This document shows positions 1 through 5,754 of a DNA stretch of 7,794 nucleotides, piece by piece; the first letter of the stretch is position 1; each line of letters starts with the position of its first letter. This DNA comes from Acidaminococcaceae bacterium (GTDB lineage: Bacteria > Bacillota > Negativicutes > Acidaminococcales > Acidaminococcaceae), in assembly GCA_017443165.1 (NCBI GenBank), contig JAFSOW010000246.1, forward strand, positions 1 to 7,794. The letters run 5' to 3'. Both the position numbers and the translations under genes were made by a program. Under the pieces are notes generated by a model. It ran no database searches, was not told where the DNA came from, and worked only from the letters and a program-made list of their open reading frames with translations.

Positions 1-15
1 ATGAGGATTTAGAGC

Positions 16-348
16 ATGAAACTCATTAAGGAAATACAGGGCAGGGTAACAAAATTCGTAAAAAAGAAGGGCGGAGTACTTCCCAAGCTGTTTGTCTGGA
101 TGTACGCTGCTGCATTCCTTGCCTGCGGATTTATTACCATCTTTGGCATCATATATGAATTTTTTATCAAAAACATCATTAACTACAAAGCCGTCAACGA
201 TTTCATCGCGGCCTATTTCACGCCCAGCATCTGCGGTACCTTTGCCCTGCTGGGTGTACTGCTTATTGACCGCGACCAAGACGGAGTGCCGGATAAATGG
301 CAAGAAAAAGAGGGAGGCGATGAAAATGGGAAAGATGTATCCCGCTAA
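16..348 (+). CDS. Small two-helix membrane protein, candidate phage holin
   Basis: This 110-residue protein has a basic N-terminus (many Lys and Arg in residues 2-19). Two hydrophobic segments follow, at about 23-48 and 66-84, and then a highly charged tail. Size, topology and position directly ahead of an endolysin suit a holin, the inner-membrane pore former that starts lysis, but I do not recognise the family. Right after the second helix, residues 85-93 read DRDQDGVPD, a DxDxDG acidic loop that resembles calcium-binding repeats. The start is supported by GAGGA at 3-7, eight bases ahead of the ATG. The last 23 bases overlap the amidase gene, which suggests translational coupling. The upstream gene must end within or before the first bases of the window. 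It could equally be another phage membrane protein with no lysis role. Confidence 0.6.
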   Translation: MKLIKEIQGRVTKFVKKKGGVLPKLFVWMYAAAFLACGFITIFGIIYEFFIKNIINYKAVNDFIAAYFTPSICGTFALLGVLLIDRDQDGVPDKWQEKEGGDENGKDVSR

Positions 349-958
349 CTACATGACGCCGGACAGCTTGGAGGATGTGCGCAGGTTGGCACATAACGCC
401 AGGGGAATGATTGACCATGTGTATCTGCATTGGACCGCCGGCTGGTACGGCCAGTGCTATGATTCTTATCACATCTGCATCGATAAGGGCGGCGAGATCT
501 ATCTGATGTGCGACAACAGCCTCACGGAAGTTAAGGCGCACACGCTGGGCCGGAACACCGGGGCCGTTGGTGTATCACTCTGCTGCTGTGGCGATGCGTC
601 TGCAGGCGCAGACAAGGACGGTAAGGATGTAAATTTAGGATCTGCGCCACCGACGGCGCAGCAAATAGAAGTTATGGCGGAAGTTGTGGCCGTACTGGCG
701 GATGAGTTCGATCTGCCACTGGACACAGACAAATTTGTGATGACGCACTGTGAAGCCGCCTGGAAAGACGGTTACGGTGTCCCTTATGGTGCGATGGTAA
801 ACGGTGTGATACAGGATGACCCTGATCTGCGTTGGGACCTCTGGAAGATTCCGGACTACTACGGGAAAGAAGGCGCACTGGTTGATGGTGGTGATCTGAT
901 TCGCGGCAAGGCGGCGTGGTACCAGCGTAAATGGCGTGGGGAGTTCATGGGAGATTAA
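326..958 (+). CDS. Phage endolysin, N-acetylmuramoyl-L-alanine amidase (amidase_2/PGRP type)
   Basis: This 210-residue protein is predicted to cut the amide bond between N-acetylmuramic acid and the stem peptide, releasing phage by degrading the cell wall. The zinc amidase fold is visible as YLHWTAG (His35), a YH pair at 48-49 that fits the catalytic Tyr region, MTHCEAA (His141) and DDPDLRWDLWK (164-174), whose Asp residues can supply the third zinc ligand. This matches the AmpD/T7-lysozyme/PGRP superfamily. I see no separate wall-binding domain or signal peptide, so export should depend on a holin. I chose ATG 326 because AGGGAGG at 311-317 sits eight bases upstream; ATG 320 would be only two bases from it. 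The reading frame is open further upstream (from 92), but that part is a shadow of the preceding gene. Cysteines are unusually many, including three in a row at 86-88. Confidence 0.9.
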   Translation: MGKMYPANYMTPDSLEDVRRLAHNARGMIDHVYLHWTAGWYGQCYDSYHICIDKGGEIYLMCDNSLTEVKAHTLGRNTGAVGVSLCCCGDASAGADKDGKDVNLGSAPPTAQQIEVMAEVVAVLADEFDLPLDTDKFVMTHCEAAWKDGYGVPYGAMVNGVIQDDPDLRWDLWKIPDYYGKEGALVDGGDLIRGKAAWYQRKWRGEFMGD

Positions 959-960
959 TC

Positions 961-979
961 AAGGAGGATAAATAATGTG
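961..979 (+). promoter_or_regulatory. Shared ribosome binding site with two overlapping start codons
   Basis: A perfect AAGGAGG (961-967) is followed by AATAATGTG. ATG at 975 opens one frame with a spacing of seven bases. GTG at 977 opens a second frame with a spacing of nine. Both distances are within the normal range, so one site can feed both genes, with the choice of start setting the ratio of products. The site begins two bases after the stop codon of the amidase gene. Confidence 0.75.
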
Positions 980-1442
980 GATAAAATCAAAGAATTTATT
1001 GCCGATAATCATCTCGCTCTGCTTATTGGCATTCTGCTGCTTGTACTCATCTGCTGGTTACACGCAGACCGTCACAGAAACGACCCAGTCTATAACGATA
1101 CCAATGCAACAGTGGAACGGCTTGAAAAACGAATTAATGCTGTTGAATCAGGACTTGACCGCATGCAAAAGCGACATGATGAGGCTCAAAAAACCGTCGA
1201 GTCAGTTGGTCGAGGAATTACAACAAGCACAGGACTCGCTATTGAAATTAACGAAAACGCTGAACGAACAGAAGAGCGACTTAATTCTGCTATCGAAAGA
1301 AGCCAGAGGATTGAAAAGCTCATTAGCGATATTGAGAAGTCAAATCGAAAAGGAGCGCCGGGTGCATCGCCGGCAAGTCTGGCAAAATAGGATTTGGTGC
1401 ATTATTCTGGGCACGGCCGCCGGTTTTGCTGCGGCAAAATAA
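975..1442 (+). CDS. Putative spanin-like lysis protein: signal segment, coiled coil, C-terminal membrane helix
   Basis: This 155-residue protein has three parts. A hydrophobic N-terminus (about 8-25) contains LLAFCC, a loose lipobox (Phe where a small residue is usual), and a possible signal peptidase I site after SSA (25-27). A Leu-rich coiled coil spans about 44-128. A basic stretch (HRRQ) then precedes a C-terminal hydrophobic helix at about 140-154. A lipoprotein-like N-terminus, a periplasmic coiled coil and a C-terminal membrane helix is the plan of unimolecular spanins such as T1 gp11, which join inner and outer membranes during lysis. It could also be the outer-membrane partner of the product of the 977 frame, or simply a phage coiled-coil membrane protein. 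It shares its ribosome binding site with the 977 frame and contains that frame entirely. Codons 1391-1442, including most of the C-terminal helix, are not overlapped. The function is inferred; no homology search was possible. Confidence 0.7.
   Translation: MWIKSKNLLPIIISLCLLAFCCLYSSAGYTQTVTETTQSITIPMQQWNGLKNELMLLNQDLTACKSDMMRLKKPSSQLVEELQQAQDSLLKLTKTLNEQKSDLILLSKEARGLKSSLAILRSQIEKERRVHRRQVWQNRIWCIILGTAAGFAAAK
977..1390 (+). CDS. Putative i-spanin-like protein (N-terminal membrane helix plus coiled coil), fully overlapped by the 975 frame
   Basis: This 137-residue protein starts at GTG. It has one strong membrane helix at about 12-29 (ALLIGILLLVLICWL), then a charged, mostly helical coiled-coil region from about 44 to 126 with a break near 78-87, and a small flexible tail rich in Gly, Pro, Ala and Ser. 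A short cytoplasmic N-terminus, one helix and a periplasmic coiled coil is the topology of the inner-membrane spanin subunit (lambda Rz type). It lies wholly inside the 975 gene in another frame, two bases out of phase at the start. In lambda the Rz1 gene is likewise nested in Rz out of frame. Its composition (Glu, Arg, Asn, Ala; sensible codons throughout) looks like a real protein. Because Leu and Lys codons in one frame tend to yield Leu, Lys and Asn in the other, one of the two coiled coils could be an echo. Confidence 0.7.
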   Translation: MDKIKEFIADNHLALLIGILLLVLICWLHADRHRNDPVYNDTNATVERLEKRINAVESGLDRMQKRHDEAQKTVESVGRGITTSTGLAIEINENAERTEERLNSAIERSQRIEKLISDIEKSNRKGAPGASPASLAK

Positions 1443-1465
1443 AACGCGCCGGATGACCAGCGCGT
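1436..1465 (-). terminator. Hairpin with T-rich tail, minus-strand reading (second terminator below the tRNAs)
   Basis: ACGCGC (1444-1449) and GCGCGT (1460-1465) form a perfect 6-bp stem around a 10-base loop. Read on the minus strand the stem is followed by TTTATTTT (1443-1436), as in an intrinsic terminator. On the plus strand it is followed by AAAA, so it does not look like a terminator for the lysis genes. Its T-tail overlaps the last codons of the 975 gene. It would stop leftward transcription before it runs antisense into the lysis cassette. Confidence 0.5.
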
Positions 1466-1514
1466 AAAATGGGCCTTGATGCCTTTTAAATGGTTTATTA
1501 ATATCAGAATAAGG

Positions 1515-1550
1515 AAAAACGCAAAAACCGCTAAAAACGGCTTTTGCGTT
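1515..1550 (-). terminator. Intrinsic terminator of the tRNA-Gln/tRNA-Glu operon
   Basis: AACGCAAAA (1518-1526) pairs perfectly with TTTTGCGTT (1542-1550). Beyond one mismatch three further G-C pairs close a small A-rich loop. On the minus strand the stem runs into a TTTTT tract (1519-1515). It lies about 60 bases beyond the 3' end of tRNA-Glu, in the right orientation to end the tRNA transcript. No T-tract follows it on the plus strand. Confidence 0.7.
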
Positions 1551-1611
1551 GATAATCGGATGGCTGGCTATGCAGCCTGTCTATCTAAACTTATTGTAAT
1601 AAGGGGCTTGC

Positions 1612-1686
1612 TGGCAGCGCCAATGGGAATTGAACCCGTGATTTCGCCTTGAGAGGGCGACGTCTTGACCTCTTGACCATGGCGCC
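1612..1686 (-). tRNA. tRNA-Glu (anticodon CUC)
   Basis: The minus strand folds as a cloverleaf of 75 bases with encoded CCA. The acceptor stem GGCGCCA pairs with TGGCGCT, including one G-T pair at the end. The D-stem is GTC/GAC. The anticodon stem TCGCC/GGCGA holds the loop CTCTCAA, giving anticodon CTC, which reads GAG. The T-arm is ACGGG-TTCAATT-CCCAT, so the second T-stem pair is a C-A mismatch. It is the second gene of a two-tRNA operon, and its 3' end faces the prophage. Confidence 0.93.
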
Positions 1687-1763
1687 GTGAGATTACGTAA
1701 CTATTATACTACAAATCTGCCGGAAGTGAAAAGCACGTCAGCAAAATTTTTCAGATAAAAAAA

Positions 1764-1837
1764 TGGCTCCGGGACTAGGGCTCGAACCCAGACAAGAAGA
1801 TCCAGAATCTCCTGTGCTACCATTACACCATCCCGGA
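1764..1837 (-). tRNA. tRNA-Gln (anticodon CUG)
   Basis: A 74-base cloverleaf on the minus strand with encoded CCA. The acceptor stem TCCGGGA/TCCCGGA is perfect and the discriminator is G. The D-stem is GTG/CAC. The anticodon stem GGAGA/TCTTC carries the loop TTCTGGA, giving anticodon CTG, which reads CAG. The T-stem CTGGG/CCTAG is complete with one G-T pair. It is the first gene of the operon, about eight bases from the predicted transcription start, with 77 bases between it and tRNA-Glu. Confidence 0.95.
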
Positions 1838-1851
1838 GTGAGTACTTGTTT

Positions 1852-1880
1852 ATAATAGCGCAATAGTAAGAAAATGTCAA
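1852..1880 (-). promoter_or_regulatory. Sigma-70-type promoter of the tRNA operon
   Basis: Read on the minus strand: a perfect -35 TTGACA (1880-1875), a 17-base spacer and -10 TATTAT (1857-1852). Transcription would start near 1845, just ahead of tRNA-Gln, which suits a strong stable-RNA promoter. It lies between the tRNAs and the hydantoinase gene. I see no convincing terminator between that gene's stop codon and this promoter, so some read-through into the tRNAs is possible. Confidence 0.85.
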
Positions 1881-1913
1881 TAGTTTTTTTGCGGATATAA
1901 AAAATAATTATCG

Positions 1914-4052
1914 TTACCGCACAGCCAGTATTACAATCGTTTCGTTGTCCGGTACATCAACCAGTTCGATTTCCAGCACGGCAAAAACCTGTTCAGGGCT
2001 GGCAAGGCCGGAAAGATCCAGCTGCTTTTCCCCGTAATACGCGAATAAGCCCGGCAGCTGCCCGCCTGTCGTGCCGAACTCTGTTACGTCTTCCAGCAGT
2101 AACCGAAGATCCTCGCGCAGGTTGTCCCTGGAAGTGACAACCGCTCCCATTCCTTCCCGCCGGAGGCAAATGATACCGTTACGGTCCAGCACGCGGACCT
2201 TGTGTTTCTGTACGGGAAAAAGGCCGAACAGTTTTTCTGTGTACGGCCCGTCAAAAACATGCCACTTGCCCGCAGTTGCCGCCCCGGTTACACTTTCTTC
2301 CGGAAGTTCCATAGACCGGGCGGCAATGGAACGCAATTCCTCCGCGTCCGGCGCATTGGCAATACGTTCGCTTTTACGGAATTCCGTAGCGCCCATGGCA
2401 ACAGCCCGGAGGGTGCTGGTCTTTTTATCAATTTCAATGGAAATCTCAACCGTGGCTTCCCGGGCGCCGGCCCGTAATACCTGTTCCATGGCAGTGTGAC
2501 GGATGGAACGGATATCTTCTTCGGTGGGATTGACCACGGTACGTTCCACAACTTCCCGCACCATGGCCATCGCTACCCCGATGGTTGAAATGATGGGCGC
2601 GTTTTTCACGATTTTCCAGCGCAGATTCAGAGAGTTTCCCAGATACGGAACAATCACGCCGGCGCTTCCGCCTCCCCCTGCCAGGCTGAGGATGGACGGG
2701 GAAAGTTCGTATTCTTTTATGAGGCTGCTGACCAATTTGCCGATTTTTCTGGCTGCCAGGTCCATGGCTGTTTTAGCCGCTTCCTCCGCTGTGCAGCCAA
2801 TCGCGTTTCCCAGCGCCTGCCAGGCGATCCGGGCGCTTTCCCGGTCACCTTCCGCGTAGTCCCCTGCCGGGACGCTGCCTGTCAGATTGGCGGCGCCGGC
2901 CAGTGTCAGGGAAACGCGTTTTCCGTCTGCGCCTTCCGTGACTGCATACACTTCATCGTCCTCAGCGCAGGGAGCAATCAGTTTCAGCTCCGGCCGTTCC
3001 GGTTTTCCGGAAAAAACTTCATAGGGCAGGCCGGCGATATGCGCGCTGCGGGGTCCCACATCCGTAATTTTTCCGTTTTCAACCCGGATCATGCTGCCGC
3101 CTGCCACACCCAGGGTGCGCACATCCAGAGAGGAAAGATAGGTTTTATGGCCGCCTACTTCGCCGTACCGCACCATGACGCGGCCGTCCTTGACTACAGA
3201 GATATCCGTCGAGGTTCCTCCGGATTCCAGAAAAATGCCGTCCGAAAGCCGCTCGTACATCAGGACGCCTGCAACGCCGGCGGCCAGCCCCGACAGCATG
3301 GTCAGAATCGGGCGACGCCGCACTTCGTCCACGTTCATTACGCCGCCGTCGCAGCGCATAATCATCAGGGGGGCGGGAATGCCGGAGCGTTTTACACAGG
3401 CTTCGGTCATGTCGGCGGTTTCCATCATTTTGGGAATCAGGCTGCCGTTGATGACAGCAGTGCGGGTACGCACCCGGAGCCCGTAGAGTTTGGAAACCTC
3501 ATGGCCTCCCGTTGCGTAAAGGCCTTTTTCACGCGCCAGTTCCATCACGAACTGTTCGTTGTCCGGATCATCCACGCTGTAAGGTTCCGTTGCCACGATG
3601 ACTTCGGCGCCGGCTTCTTTCAGCTTTTCAATCGCTGAGGAAATTTCCTGCCGGGCCGCCGCCGCGTCCGCGGTTTTTACAAACACGTGAAGCGTTTTCA
3701 GCTCTTTTCCCCTGGCCAGGGGAATATTGCCCGTATTACTGATCTGCTTTACCCGCGCCGCTTCCAGCCCGCTGCCCATGGCAAGGATGCCGGCCACAGC
3801 CACATCGCCTTCCAGTAATGCGTTGGTGGCCTGTGTCGTCCCGTGGGCGATAAAAACCACTTCTTCCGGCGCGATGCGGTTGCGGTTCAGGAGGTTCTGC
3901 AAAACGGTGATGATCCCTTCCGCCACGCCTTCCCCGGAAGCGTGGGTAGTGGGCAGCTTTTCCCGGGCGATGATTTCGCCGGTTTCGTTATCAATAGCCA
4001 CGGCATCTGTGAAGGTTCCCCCTACGTCGATGCCAATCCGTATCTTCCTCAT
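1914..4052 (-). CDS. Hydantoinase/oxoprolinase family protein, A-type (HyuA-like) ATPase subunit
   Basis: This 712-residue cytosolic enzyme belongs to the ASKHA-fold family that includes N-methylhydantoinase A, 5-oxoprolinase and the A subunits of acetone and acetophenone carboxylases. These use ATP to activate cyclic amides or ketones. Visible signatures are IGIDVGGTFTDA at the N-terminus (phosphate loop, residues 6-17), HGTTQATNALLEG at 70-82, SGLAAGVAGV near 254-263, LESGGTSTDIS at 276-286 and DVRTLGVAGGS at 310-320. Length is close to the family norm. The start at 4052 is set by GGAGG at 4059-4063, six bases away; an ATG at 4091 in the same frame would add 13 residues but lacks a good site. 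No HyuB partner is present here, so it may work alone or with a partner elsewhere, and the substrate is unknown. It lies 76 bases after a permease gene in the same direction, probably as one operon for uptake and breakdown of one compound. Confidence 0.9.
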   Translation of the reverse strand: MRKIRIGIDVGGTFTDAVAIDNETGEIIAREKLPTTHASGEGVAEGIITVLQNLLNRNRIAPEEVVFIAHGTTQATNALLEGDVAVAGILAMGSGLEAARVKQISNTGNIPLARGKELKTLHVFVKTADAAAARQEISSAIEKLKEAGAEVIVATEPYSVDDPDNEQFVMELAREKGLYATGGHEVSKLYGLRVRTRTAVINGSLIPKMMETADMTEACVKRSGIPAPLMIMRCDGGVMNVDEVRRRPILTMLSGLAAGVAGVLMYERLSDGIFLESGGTSTDISVVKDGRVMVRYGEVGGHKTYLSSLDVRTLGVAGGSMIRVENGKITDVGPRSAHIAGLPYEVFSGKPERPELKLIAPCAEDDEVYAVTEGADGKRVSLTLAGAANLTGSVPAGDYAEGDRESARIAWQALGNAIGCTAEEAAKTAMDLAARKIGKLVSSLIKEYELSPSILSLAGGGGSAGVIVPYLGNSLNLRWKIVKNAPIISTIGVAMAMVREVVERTVVNPTEEDIRSIRHTAMEQVLRAGAREATVEISIEIDKKTSTLRAVAMGATEFRKSERIANAPDAEELRSIAARSMELPEESVTGAATAGKWHVFDGPYTEKLFGLFPVQKHKVRVLDRNGIICLRREGMGAVVTSRDNLREDLRLLLEDVTEFGTTGGQLPGLFAYYGEKQLDLSGLASPEQVFAVLEIELVDVPDNETIVILAVR

Positions 4053-4128
4053 TTGCCGCCTCCATCCTTCTGCTTCGCACCATAACTTCATCCGTGATTT
4101 CCCGGGCCAACTGAATTGTGTTCCCGGT

Positions 4129-5511
4129 TCACTGCGTTAACCAGACATAAGCCAGCATCAGGAGGCACATTGCCCAGGCATAGGGAAGGATCCGTTTCAG
4201 GATGATATCCGTATCCACGCCGGTATAACCGCCAATCCAGGTATTGTGGGAATTCGTCGGGTCGGCCAGCCCCTGCAGGTAACCGACGGCAATGAACATG
4301 CCGCACAGCGCAATGGGCGAAGCGAATTTAAGCCCGGTCAGGATTGCCGCAATGCCGGCTCCCATACCGTACATGTTGAGCGGGCCGCGATAGAGGGCTG
4401 CCGGGGCGAACACGGCAAAGAACAGAAGCAGCCCGTTCTGGCCCGAAGGCAGAATGGACCCGATAAGAGGCTGCAGGATAGCAATGGATGCGGGATGTAT
4501 GGAAGCTGCAATCAGCATGCCGATGCCGATAAACAGGAACAGCACCCCGGCCACATCCCGGATTCCTTCCACGAAAGCACCGGTCAGTGTATTGACGGTC
4601 TTTCCGGGACAAACGGTCAGCGTGGCATACAGCGATGCCGTGATGAAACCGAACAATGCCGCTGCCACCGGGTCGATTTGATCCATCAGGGGGAGACCGA
4701 AACCGTGGGTCAGCCGGAGGATCACGATGACTGCCAGAGGAAGAATGGGGGCGATCAGCGCAGCTGCCGGCAGTTCTTTCTTTTTCCGGATCAAACCGCC
4801 GGGATGGCTGGTGAAGATGCCTGCCAGTGCCTGCACCAACGTTATTGGCAAAGTAAGGATACCTGACAAAATTTCTTTAATTGCAGCGGGAAGCGTATTT
4901 TTTCCGCCATTCCCGGAAGAAACATTTTTAATAATATAGAAGCAGGTAACCAGAGCGGCGATGGCAACACCGGGCAGATAATACTGCAGGGCCGCTTCGC
5001 TGCCGAAGATGCCGATATACGTGCCGTACCCCGCAATGTTGGCCATACCCCCCGTGCAGATGGCCAGCAGGAAAAGCGCTGCGGCGTCGACAGGCGGAAT
5101 GCCCACGCCGGTCATAAGGGGAAGGGTGATGGAACCTACCATGATAACGGGACCCAGGCCGCTCATGCCGGAAAAAACAAAAACCGTGGCCGCTGTCAGC
5201 AGGAAGGCGATGGAAACGGGCTGGTCCCCGGACAGTTCCGCCGCTTTTTTGATGATGGCATCAGAGATCCCGGTTTTCTGAATCACCCGGGCAAACATGG
5301 CGCCGAAGATGACAAGGGCGATGGGGGAAGCGAGGCGGAGCGCCCCGCCCAGCAGCACATCGTTGAGCCAGGCGACAAAGGGCATCCCGGCCACAAATGC
5401 GATCCATGCAGCCAGCAAAGGCAGCGCCAGCAGTGTGGGCAGCAGCCGCAGTACCATCAGCGCGGCGAAAATCAGGAAACCAGTCAATAATATAATTCCA
5501 GTAAAAGTCAT
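4129..5511 (-). CDS. Multi-pass permease, ion-transporter (GntP/citrate-type) superfamily
   Basis: This 460-residue membrane protein has roughly eleven or twelve hydrophobic segments, starting at residues 4-22, 24-45 and 53-75. A Gly/Pro-rich stretch near 113-160 (SGMSGLGPVIMVGS, then GIPPVDAAALFLL) resembles the re-entrant hairpin region of the IT superfamily, which holds gluconate, citrate and lactate permeases. A second such region near the C-terminus contains GLADPTNSHNTW, a good candidate for the matching half of an inverted-repeat fold. It probably brings an organic anion or a cyclic amide into the cell with protons or sodium. The exact subfamily and substrate cannot be told from the sequence alone. 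The ribosome binding site ahead of ATG 5511 is weak (GAAAG, nine bases upstream). It is first in an operon with the hydantoinase-type gene, behind a promoter with an overlapping palindrome. Confidence 0.8.
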   Translation of the reverse strand: MTFTGIILLTGFLIFAALMVLRLLPTLLALPLLAAWIAFVAGMPFVAWLNDVLLGGALRLASPIALVIFGAMFARVIQKTGISDAIIKKAAELSGDQPVSIAFLLTAATVFVFSGMSGLGPVIMVGSITLPLMTGVGIPPVDAAALFLLAICTGGMANIAGYGTYIGIFGSEAALQYYLPGVAIAALVTCFYIIKNVSSGNGGKNTLPAAIKEILSGILTLPITLVQALAGIFTSHPGGLIRKKKELPAAALIAPILPLAVIVILRLTHGFGLPLMDQIDPVAAALFGFITASLYATLTVCPGKTVNTLTGAFVEGIRDVAGVLFLFIGIGMLIAASIHPASIAILQPLIGSILPSGQNGLLLFFAVFAPAALYRGPLNMYGMGAGIAAILTGLKFASPIALCGMFIAVGYLQGLADPTNSHNTWIGGYTGVDTDIILKRILPYAWAMCLLMLAYVWLTQ

Positions 5512-5577
5512 GGTGTCAGTCTTTCAAAAATGAACAACAAATAGTGTAAAAAGTCGTTGTTACAGTAAGGACTTGCC

Positions 5578-5596
5578 TTGCAGGGAACACCTGCAA
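5578..5596. promoter_or_regulatory. Operator-like palindrome over the permease start site
   Basis: TTGCAGG (5578-5584) and CCTGCAA (5590-5596) are perfect inverted repeats around a 5-base centre. The predicted transcription start of the permease operon (about 5594) falls inside it, where a bound repressor would block initiation. The regulator is not in the window and I do not recognise the site. Confidence 0.5.
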
Positions 5597-5600
5597 AATC

Positions 5601-5629
5601 ATTGTAGCGTATTTTATCCGGCAAGACAA
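5601..5629 (-). promoter_or_regulatory. Sigma-70-type promoter of the permease/hydantoinase operon
   Basis: On the minus strand: -35 TTGTCT (5629-5624), a 17-base spacer and -10 TACAAT (5606-5601). Predicted start is near 5594, leaving a leader of about 80 bases before the permease ATG at 5511. Confidence 0.65.
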
Positions 5630-5683
5630 GATGATAGATGAGGCAGGGATTATGTTTTGTGTTATCCGGATTCAGCACGTGTT

Positions 5684-5704
5684 TTTCACAAATATTTCAC
5701 AAAT
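5684..5704. repeat. Two direct TTTCACAAAT repeats, 11 bases apart
   Basis: TTTCACAAAT occurs at 5684-5693 and again at 5695-5704, one helical turn apart, so bound proteins would sit on the same face of the DNA. Related boxes recur at 5755-5772. They lie between two divergent genes and could serve either one. Confidence 0.5.
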
Positions 5705-5754
5705 TTTATAAAAAAGCACCGTTTTTGCAAAAAACAACCAAAAAATCGCTCAAA

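Larger units (their letters stand above)
1..1611 (+). mobile_element. Right end of a prophage (lysis module), abutting a tRNA-Glu gene
   Basis: Three consecutive phage-type units (two-helix membrane protein, amidase endolysin, overlapping coiled-coil membrane proteins) run on the plus strand with overlaps or gaps of under 20 bases, as in a phage lysis cassette. No phage gene follows them; the next features are host-type tRNAs on the other strand. The 3' end of tRNA-Glu (1612) faces the cassette, and tRNA 3' ends are classic integration sites. I therefore infer that the prophage ends between about 1443 and the tRNA-Glu 3' half. No integrase, head or tail genes lie inside the window, so the rest of the element must lie to the left. 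It could be a complete prophage or a remnant. The boundary is inferred, because the matching att copy lies outside the window. Confidence 0.65.

Noticed and set aside
92..325. Upstream extension of the amidase frame to ATG 92
   Set aside because: This part overlaps the holin candidate in another frame, has no ribosome binding site and a Ser/Pro/Thr-rich composition typical of a shadow; AGGGAGG at 311-317 points to ATG 326.
1470..1493. Plus-strand terminator for the lysis genes (GGC-N6-GCC then TTTT)
   Set aside because: A three-base-pair stem is too short to support a terminator call.
3039..3638. 199-codon plus-strand frame inside the hydantoinase-type gene
   Set aside because: Antisense shadow: the opposite strand carries all family motifs of the A-type ATPase, and the plus-strand product is a His/Ala/Gly-rich sequence with no recognisable feature.
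4053..4091. Longer start for the hydantoinase-type protein at 4091
   Set aside because: The family begins right at the IGIDVGGTFTDA motif, and GGAGG at 4059-4063 is well placed for ATG 4052; the longer form lacks a good site.
4246..4866. 206-codon plus-strand frame opposite the permease gene
   Set aside because: Its Gln/His/Gly/Arg-rich composition is what antisense of a hydrophobic membrane protein gives; no ribosome binding site or known motif.
5722..5733. TTTTTGCAAAAA palindrome as a terminator or operator
   Set aside because: It has no loop and is mostly A/T in an A/T-rich tract, so it is expected by chance there.
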